Source: Tricholoma matsutake
Lineage: Eukaryota; Basidiomycota; Agaricomycetes; Agaricales; Tricholomataceae
Reading direction: 5' to 3'
Assembly (NCBI GenBank): GCA_026075535.2
Contig: AP026549.1
Span: 8,928,001 to 8,992,000, forward strand
DNA length: 64,000 nt
The notes beneath the pieces were generated by a model. The model saw nothing but the letters and a program-made list of their open reading frames with translations, searched no databases and was not told the DNA's origin. Shown piece after piece: positions 57,421 through 64,000 of this stretch (the first letter of the stretch is position 1; every line of letters starts with the position of its first letter). A program made the translations under genes and the position numbers.

Positions 57421-57547
57421 ATGATGTTGGAGGAAATTACATCCAAGTCTGGATGTTGAATAACCTCAACAGATGGGCATGGCAATGGAGGGGATGGAGT
57501 TGAGGGTTAGTATGCAATTATTCTGAATAGAGATCATTGCATGAATG
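57421..57547. other. Unique spacer between inverted satellite arms
   Basis: 127 bp without satellite homology, ending GAATG at the Gypsy-4 target site. It is the visible centre of the inverted satellite arrangement once Gypsy-4 is removed. Confidence 0.6.
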
Positions 57548-57959
57548 TGTTAGGGCAACACCCACTATCTGCTAGCTAAGACCATGCGGGTTCTCTCTAC
57601 AAGAAGGGGGCGGGATCTGCACGCGTGATGGGGAAATTGATGGTTTTGATGCGAGGGGTTATTAATAGGTAAGTTTGTTGAGATAGGCCTTTCACACCGA
57701 AAACGTAGGTGGAATACCTAAGAGAACACAACTGGGGTCCCCTAGGTGTATATTTTGGGTTTATATACTATGTTACATATATTGTACATTGTTGTTACCG
57801 ACGCGTGCATACAGGCGCGTACATAGTGATGCATGCGAAATAATATTCTCACGCTATCAAAGTGTAGCATCATTTGGTGTCATTTGGTGTAATGTAGTGT
57901 AATTCAACATAATAAAATGAAAATGAAATTTTATTAGGTAATGGGGCTGTTTCCTAACA
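57548..57959 (-). repeat. 3' LTR of Gypsy-4
   Basis: On the plus strand TGTTAGGG...TTCCTAACA. It keeps more CpGs (for example GGGGGCGGGAT, CACGCGTG) than the other copy but has lost some that the other copy keeps. Confidence 0.95.
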
Positions 57960-57970
57960 TTACCCCCCTT

Positions 57971-59521
57971 TTATGCCTCAACTTCCAGGTGAGAAAATAT
58001 TATGTTTGTCCCCTCTGTGAAATTTTGGTAAGGCCGGAATTTCATCCCCTCATACACCATTCTCGCAATGCAACACAGAGCATTTGGATTACGTTTAAAG
58101 AATTTGGCGATCACATTATGCACTCGCTTACAATTCTCTTCGGGTTCCCACAAATTATTTTCATTGGTAGAGTTTTTCCACTTTATTAAGAACTCCAATT
58201 TGTTCCGTCGAAGACCTGAGTCTAGAATTTCTTCAACTATGTATTCTGGAGCACCTTCTACTATTATTGGAGGTTGCGGAGTAGTTTGTTGGCCAAGAAT
58301 AGTGGGCGGACGGTAAGGGCGTAGGCAGGATACGTTAATCTCGGGATCAATCTTAAATGATTGGGGTAATTTTAGCACTACTGCATTAGGCAAGATCACT
58401 TTAGAGATCGCATATGGGCCAACTTGTTTCTCCATAAGTTTCTTCGAAGGTCGTGGAATATTCAGGTCCTTGGTACTTAGCCATACCAAGTCACCAACTT
58501 TGTACTCTGGAGCGCATGCTCGAGTACGATCCGTGTGTCGCATCATGTCATCATGTGCTTTCTTCAATGCTGCCTCTGCTTCCTCTTGTACCCTTTGCAT
58601 CTTAGATACAAAATCTTCTACCGACTGTACTTTGACTTCCCTTCTGGGTTCTACTCCCATGCGAGGATGATATCCATAATTCGCGAAAAAGGGTGACATA
58701 CGAGTAGCCGAATGGAATTTATTATTGTGGGAAAATTTGGCAATTGCCAACCATTCGGGCCAGTCGGTTTGTTGGTAGTTGACAAACATATGTAGGTACT
58801 GCTCCAACTCCTGATTCATTCTCTCTGTCTGCCCATCAGTCTGCGGGTGATATGCCGTAGATAATTTAGTTTGAATTTCCAATATGTTGTTTAGTTCTCG
58901 CATAAACACGGAAGCAAATTGTGGTCCACAATCAGAGATAACGGTATCGGGTAACCCATGTAACCGCCATACCTGATTTAGATAGAGGTGCGCCAAGCCC
59001 AATGATGAGGTTTCTGTAGTAGTAGGAATAATATGGACCTCCTTTGTAAAGCGGTCACATACTACAAATATTGCATCGTACCCTTGAGCCTCAGGTAATC
59101 CGATAATAAAATCCACAGATATATCTCGCCACGGCGCTTTAGGTATAGGGTTCGGCATTAATTTTCCTGCAGGTTTCTCTGGAAATTTCTTCCCCCTCAT
59201 GCACGTATCACATCCATCCACATACCCCAACACATACTTCAAAATTCCGGGCCACCGATAATTTCTCATTACTAATTCCAACATCTTCCATCTTCCTGGG
59301 TGTCTGGCAATCGGTGTATTGTGATGTAACTGGACAATCTCCCTTTGCAAATCCTGATCCTTCAGTACATACACTTTTCCTCGAAACAACACCAACCCTT
59401 GTTCCTCAGCCCATTTGTCTCCTTTGATATTACTTTTCTTCTCTCCCTTCAGAGCTTTCACGGCTTCCACTACTTCATCGTCCATTTCCAAGCATTGTCT
59501 AATTTTAGACAACATTTCCAT
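57971..59521 (-). CDS. Gypsy-4 integrase with chromodomain, uninterrupted
   Basis: 516 codons without a stop, the 3' part of pol, separated from RNase H only by TGA 59537-59539. The zinc finger is HHNTPIARHPG...CDTCMRG. The core is D in SVDFIIGLP, D in VISDCGPQF and E in NQELEQYLH. A GPYAISKV SH3-like C-terminal domain follows, then the chromodomain YIVEEILDSGLRRNKLEFLI...NLWEPEEN. The chromodomain should guide insertion toward modified heterochromatin, which fits insertion in a satellite. Confidence 0.93.
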   Translation of the reverse strand: MEMLSKIRQCLEMDDEVVEAVKALKGEKKSNIKGDKWAEEQGLVLFRGKVYVLKDQDLQREIVQLHHNTPIARHPGRWKMLELVMRNYRWPGILKYVLGYVDGCDTCMRGKKFPEKPAGKLMPNPIPKAPWRDISVDFIIGLPEAQGYDAIFVVCDRFTKEVHIIPTTTETSSLGLAHLYLNQVWRLHGLPDTVISDCGPQFASVFMRELNNILEIQTKLSTAYHPQTDGQTERMNQELEQYLHMFVNYQQTDWPEWLAIAKFSHNNKFHSATRMSPFFANYGYHPRMGVEPRREVKVQSVEDFVSKMQRVQEEAEAALKKAHDDMMRHTDRTRACAPEYKVGDLVWLSTKDLNIPRPSKKLMEKQVGPYAISKVILPNAVVLKLPQSFKIDPEINVSCLRPYRPPTILGQQTTPQPPIIVEGAPEYIVEEILDSGLRRNKLEFLIKWKNSTNENNLWEPEENCKRVHNVIAKFFKRNPNALCCIARMVYEGMKFRPYQNFTEGTNIIFSHLEVEA

Positions 59522-59536
59522 TTCCGAGCTATCTAT

Positions 59537-61797
59537 TCATAGATGCCCTTGACGCATAGTGCAAATGCGAAAGTATTCGGGTTTGAGTAAGGTAACATTT
59601 TTATTGTCCTCCTCCACCCCCCTTTTATGATCAATACGTCTGGATAAGGCATCTGCTTTCCTCACTAAGCTTCCCGCTTTATGGACCAAGTGAAAGTTGA
59701 AACACGATAGGAATAGTGCCCAACGCGCTTGCCTGCGATTAAGCTTTTTAGCAGACATGAAGTATTGCAGATTTTGATGATCCATCCAGATCTCAATTTG
59801 ATGCAAACATCCCTCCAAATAATGCCTCCATGCCTCCAATGCTCGTATTATCCCCAACATCTCTTTGTCATGCACATCATAATTCCTCTCCACATCATTC
59901 AACCCTTTTGACAAGTATGCACAAGGATGCCATTTGTCATCTTTGCACAGCATTGATAATACTGCTCCAGTAGCAAAATCGGATGCATCGGATTCCACTC
60001 GCAAAGGGCATGTGAAATCTACTGGGGCTAATATTGGTCCCTCCACAAACTTCCTCTTCAACTCCTCAAACACTGTCTGCTGCTGCTCTCCCCACCTCCA
60101 CACTACTCCCTTTTGCATAAGGTTATGTAAGGGTGCAGCAATTTTAGAAAAATTGTGCACAAAGCGACGATAATAATTTGCGAGTCCCAAGAAGGCTTGA
60201 ACCTCCTTGACACGGGTGGGCGCAGGCCAATCTGTGATTGCCTGTACCTTGATCAGACCCATTTTGATCCCGTCAGGGCCGATCAATAATCCTAGGAACT
60301 CGATCTCGCTTGCCCCAAACACACACTTCTCTGGTTTCAAAAATAGATCATTTTCTGCCAACCTCTGTAACACCTCCTGCACTATCGCCTCATGATTCTC
60401 TTCATCCTCTGTGAATATCAGAATGTCATCAATAAATATTATTACCATGCCTTTGTCTATTACGTCCTTGAAAATGTTGTTCATCATATTTTGAAAGGTC
60501 AAGGGACTATTAGTCATCCCAAAAAACATGACAAGCAGCTCGAAGGATCCTCAACGTGTGGCAAATGCAGCCTTCCACTCATCTCCTTTCTTTATTTGTA
60601 CATTGTTGTATCCCCATCATAAATCCAATTTTGTAAACACCTTGGCTTTTCCCACCTTATCAATTATTTCTGAGATCAATGGCAGGGGGTACGCGTTCTT
60701 CACTGTCCACTCATTCAGATACCTATAATCGGTACACATCCTCTTCCTTTGGTCTTTTTTGGGCACGAAGAATATTGGTGATGTCTGCGGTGATTTCGAA
60801 GGTCGTATGTATCCTTTGCGCAATTGCTCCTTCAGGAATGCATCCACTTCTTCTTGTTCCATCAGAGATAATGGATATACCTTCGACGTCTTCAGCACAA
60901 ACCCTGGCTTCATCTCAATCGCATGATCCCATGGCTTCCACACTGGCATTCGCTCAGACTCCTTCTTTTGGAACACTGACAAATGTTCATGATACACTTT
61001 TGGCACCCATTCCTCCACTGGCTTCTCCACCTTCACGATATTCTTGTCCCATGACTGTCCTCCATGAACTGCTCTAAAGGTTTGCTTCTGCTCTTCTTTC
61101 TCGATCATGATCAGAACTTCCCCATTTGGCATTTCCTCATCCTCCACTTCCTCCATCGTAACAGAATACTTCCTCAGATGTTCTTTCTCTTTCTTTTTCC
61201 TTTTTCCTTTCTTCATCTTCCTCCCATACACATTACATTCCTTAGGACAATGAGTCATTTGTACTTTCCCAGTTTTCCAATCAATTTCGGGATTATGCTT
61301 CCATAACCACGGACATCCTATTATTAGATTGGTTTTCCCAAGATCGCACACTTCGAATATGGCTTGCTCCTGATCCTCCTGATACTTTAATACCATAGTC
61401 ACCTCCTCCTTGATAGTTCCTCCACGATTGACTGTTCCGTCAATATTGTACACCATTATAGGTTGCGCCAGCTTGCGTGTGTTAATACCATTTCCGGTAA
61501 TTAAGGATCGATTAATAAATAATCCTGTAGCACCACTGTCAAGCAATGCTTCCACATCAATAGCTGCATGCGTGTCCACTGTCTTCAGTCCCACAGTCAA
61601 GGTGATTTTGGGTTCTATTCGCGCAGAGCAAATAAAGAATTTAGGGGTTTTCGGAAATGACATGTGACAATTTTCTTTGTTGCATGATTTGCAACAGTTG
61701 TACTCCTCCTCGATTTCCTTTTCTGATTTACTCTGGGTTTCCTTGGATACTAATACATTGTAACGATTCTGGGTCACCAATGGGGAAACCTTCACTG
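59537..61797 (-). pseudogene. Gypsy-4 pol 5' part: protease, RT, RNase H
   Basis: Protease [12 protein letters not shown] (near 61530) and the conserved [21 protein letters not shown] lead into RT ([28 protein letters not shown] near 60435) and RNase H (VESDASDFATGAVL; IWMDHQNLQYF). TGA at 60617-60619 (KLDL*WGY), 60551-60553 (TR*GSFE) and 59537-59539 (HL*IDSS) each stand where Arg (CGA) is expected. Otherwise the frame is clean. Pol is in the -1 frame relative to gag. Confidence 0.92.
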
Positions 61798-62889
61798 GGA
61801 CTCTTCCACAAAATTCTCCTGCTTACCTTCCTCCTGCTTCACTTCCTCAATTGTAGCTCCCCTGATCTTTCTCTTCTGCTTGCAATACTTAGAAATGTGT
61901 CCTAACTGCCCACAGTTAAAACATTTAAGTGGGGCTCATCTCCCCACTTGATCAACCTCCATTGCCTCTGCTGGTGCTGCTGACTCCATAACTATAGGTG
62001 TCACTGCCATGGCCAGTGGCTGTGCCCTCGGAGCTTGCGCCTGAGGCACCTTTCCTTTCTCGGACTTTCCTCCTGATGACTTTCCAAATTTACTACTTCC
62101 ATACATCAACTTTGACTCCGCCTGTTCCTGCCGATATTGCCGGTCAAGGCGCATTGCCCAATTATACCACTCATCCAACTTCTCTGGCATAGAAGGTAGT
62201 CAGTAGATAGACTTGAATAAAGAGGGATTTAATCCTGCTTTCAAAAACTCTACCAACATGGCTTCTCCCATGTCTGTTTGCAAAGCTTCTGCTTTGAACT
62301 GCAAAATAAATTCATCCACCATTAAGGAACCTTGGTGCATGGTCTTTAATTTAGCATTGGCTGTCGCCTTTGGATTAGGGTCTCCAAACTGTGCCTCCAA
62401 TCTCTCCAGAAATTCCTTGAAGGTTGCAAATGGTTTATTTCCCACAGCAATTTGATTAATAGCCTTGTTTCTCCAGAACTGTGCTTTCCCCCCCTGAATG
62501 TATGAGAGAGCAAACATAATCCTAGACTCAGCTGTACGAAACTCGGGCTTCCTCCCATGGATGTACAATACTATAGAGCTGATGAAGGATTTTGTATTCT
62601 CCATGGTACCGTCAAAGATTTGCGGGGGCACATACTTAGGTAAGCGCGCTTTTCCATTTCTGGATTTCTCCACCATCTAATCCTCCTGCGATATCCACTC
62701 CACCATCTCCTCCATCTCATCATCTCTTTCTCCTGTCATCTCTGGCTGTACTTCCACTTGTCTGGGCTGTGATGCTGTCAATACTGACACTAATTGCAAC
62801 ATTTGCGCTGTGAGCGCATCAATTTTCGCCTCTAGTGCTGGTATGGGAACAGGATTAGGACCGGGATTAGAAGTTGAAGGTTTGGACAT
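61792..62889 (-). pseudogene. Gypsy-4 gag
   Basis: Starts MSKPSTSNPGPNPVPIPALE with a short coiled coil. TAG at 62677-62679 follows WISQED, then the Gag core (PQIFDGTMENTKSFI; KAQFWRNKAINQ; FKEFLERLEAQFGDPN). TGA occurs at 62200 (IY*LPSMPE) and 61936 (GR*APLKC). A zinc knuckle CFNCGQLGHISKYC (61890-61930) is followed by the gag stop at 61792-61794. Both internal TGAs fit CGA-to-TGA. Confidence 0.9.
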
Positions 62890-63375
62890 AATTGTAGAAT
62901 CTGTGATGAATCACTTCTTCAACAAATTCAAAATTTTACTTCGAGACCTCTCCAAACATCTACGGGTCACGTGATAAGGTTCGTCGAGGTTTGTCGATGG
63001 TTTGTCGTTCGTTGGGCGCCTATTTTGACACTTTGGATCAACAACCCTTCCAACAGTGCCTGATCTCGGAGATATCACTGAATTCGGCTTGTAACTAAAA
63101 TAGTCGTCCAAATAGAGTGATGTAAATCATAACTAAACCAGATCCAATCGGTTGTCTGGTTGCAGCTGTCCTAATGACGAGCGCTGCCTCTCGATCACTG
63201 GCAGTCGCAATGTAAGGCGAGGCCTGGCATCGGCTTACGAAAGAAAAGGTAGATTACGTATATACAAGTACTTCCAGCTTGTGCCGAAAGGATGAGTAAT
63301 CGGATGTGGCGCGGTGAAACAATGACGTATGTGCAAGTAAGAGAAGGCGCACTGATATGGGAAGTTGTGTTCTTC
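62890..63375 (-). other. Gypsy-4 leader between gag and 5' LTR
   Basis: About 490 bp of untranslated leader. CpGs are still frequent (for example TTCGTCGAGG, GACGAGCGCTG). The bases next to the LTR (GAAGAACACAACTTCCC on the minus strand) are the expected primer-binding position, but I do not recognise the tRNA. Confidence 0.6.
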
Positions 63376-63787
63376 TGTTAGGGCGACACCCACTATCTGC
63401 TAGCTAAGACTGTGCAGGTTCTCTCTACAAGAAGGGGGCAGGATCCACACACATGATGGGGAAATTGATGGTTTTGATGCGAGGGGTTATTAATAGGTAA
63501 GTTTGTTGAGATAGGCCTTTCACACCGAAAATGTAGGTGGAATACCTAAGAGAACACAACTGGGGTCCCCTAGGTGTATATTTTGGGTTTATATACTATG
63601 TTACATATATTGTACATTGTTGTTACCGACGCGCGCATACAGGTACGTACATAGTGATGCATGCGAAATAATATTCTCACGCTATCAAAGTGTAGCGTCA
63701 TTTGGTGTCATTTGGTGTAATGTAGTGTAATTCGACATAATAAAATGAAAATGAAATTTTATTAGGTAATGGGGCTGTTTCCTAACA
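63376..63787 (-). repeat. 5' LTR of Gypsy-4
   Basis: 412 bp. It has lost CpGs kept in the 3' LTR (CACACATG for CACGCGTG) and keeps others lost there (GGGCGACACC, TAGCGTCAT). Confidence 0.95.
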
Positions 63788-63792
63788 GAATG

Positions 63793-64000
63793 AAAGCATT
63801 TACTGAGTTTCTCATACATGTCACTATACAGCATCAGGAATTTTTTTTTGGTAGCCTCAGCCACGGAAACAGGGGGGCTGAGCAGCACTCAGCACTGAGC
63901 TCATTGTCCAGGTCTGCATACTACAACAGATTAATTATCACTTAAATGAGGCCTTTACTGAGTTTATCATATCTGACACTGTACAACTGTTGGCATCAGG
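63793..64000 (-). repeat. Satellite in inverted orientation, off right edge
   Basis: Read on the minus strand it carries the satellite landmarks of 54490-57420: TGTACAGTGTCA, TGATAAACTCAGTAAAGGCC, GATAATTAATCTGTTGTAGT and ATGCAGACCT. At least one and a half units, opposite in direction to the left array. Confidence 0.88.

Larger units (their letters stand above)
57548..63787 (-). mobile_element. Gypsy-4: Ty3/Gypsy chromodomain retrotransposon, nearly intact
   Basis: Two 412-bp LTRs (57548-57959 and 63376-63787), with the perfect 5-bp duplication GAATG on each side (57543-57547 and 63788-63792). A polypurine tract AAAAGGGGGGTAA (rc of 57960-57972) adjoins the 3' LTR. All Gypsy domains are present in order on the minus strand. 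Damage is limited to one TAG in gag and five or so TGA codons. I count about 15 LTR differences, all at CpG or presumed ancestral CpG positions. Confidence 0.95.

Overview
The window looks like nuclear DNA of an agaricomycete basidiomycete, probably a species with a transposon-swollen genome. The reasons are introns of about 50 nt with near-perfect TACTAAC-type branch sites, a fungal cytochrome P450 relic, and repeat families I associate with mushroom-forming fungi (intron-bearing hAT, chromodomain Gypsy, UBN2-type Copia, Harbinger-like and LINE relics). Only one gene looks intact: a 575-codon trypsin-fold-like protein at 7624-9458. It lies in a CpG-rich island (about 5570-9460) together with a broken P450 on the other strand. 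Nearly everything else is transposon sequence, mostly nested and CpG-poor.

Layout. 1-420: edge of an RT-type retroelement (minus). 1736-5570: complete hAT element with 8-bp target duplication and a decayed multi-exon transposase. 5579-9460: host island. 10217-11294: non-autonomous hAT with ~165-bp inverted repeats. 12868-13230: DDE transposase relic, cut by the 3' LTR of Gypsy-2 (minus, 13231-26990). Gypsy-2 was split by Gypsy-1 (plus, 14961-22978, 366-bp LTRs), and Gypsy-1 was split by element E1 (16076-18167). 26990-30129: element E2 and a coiled-coil/Cys-rich pseudogene. 30130-43253: Gypsy-3 (minus), interrupted by E3, E4, a solo LTR and a small G-rich insertion. 43241-47870: relics of a gag, a Harbinger-like transposase, a LINE and LTR scraps. 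48019-53362: Copia element (minus) with target duplication GAGAC. 54490-57420: a ~160-bp satellite. 57548-63787: Gypsy-4 (minus), the youngest-looking retroelement, with 412-bp LTRs and target duplication GAATG. From 63793 the satellite resumes in inverted orientation.

Most interesting are elements E1-E4. They are about 2 kb and hAT-like by 8-bp target duplications. They share one architecture: TIR, subterminal repeats, a tRNA-like unit with A box, B box and usually a T-run facing outward, G-rich hairpins, a repeat array encoding an LLVGW peptide, a spliced palindromic GGGCCCAAAC module, and a second outward-facing tRNA-like unit. I recognise no transposase in them and know of no described element with this design.

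A second theme is CpG decay. Every LTR-LTR difference I found in Gypsy-4 falls at a CpG or presumed ancestral CpG. Most in-frame stops in the transposons are TGA where the family carries Arg (CGA), and the satellite's hexamers show the same decay. The intact gene keeps dense CpGs.
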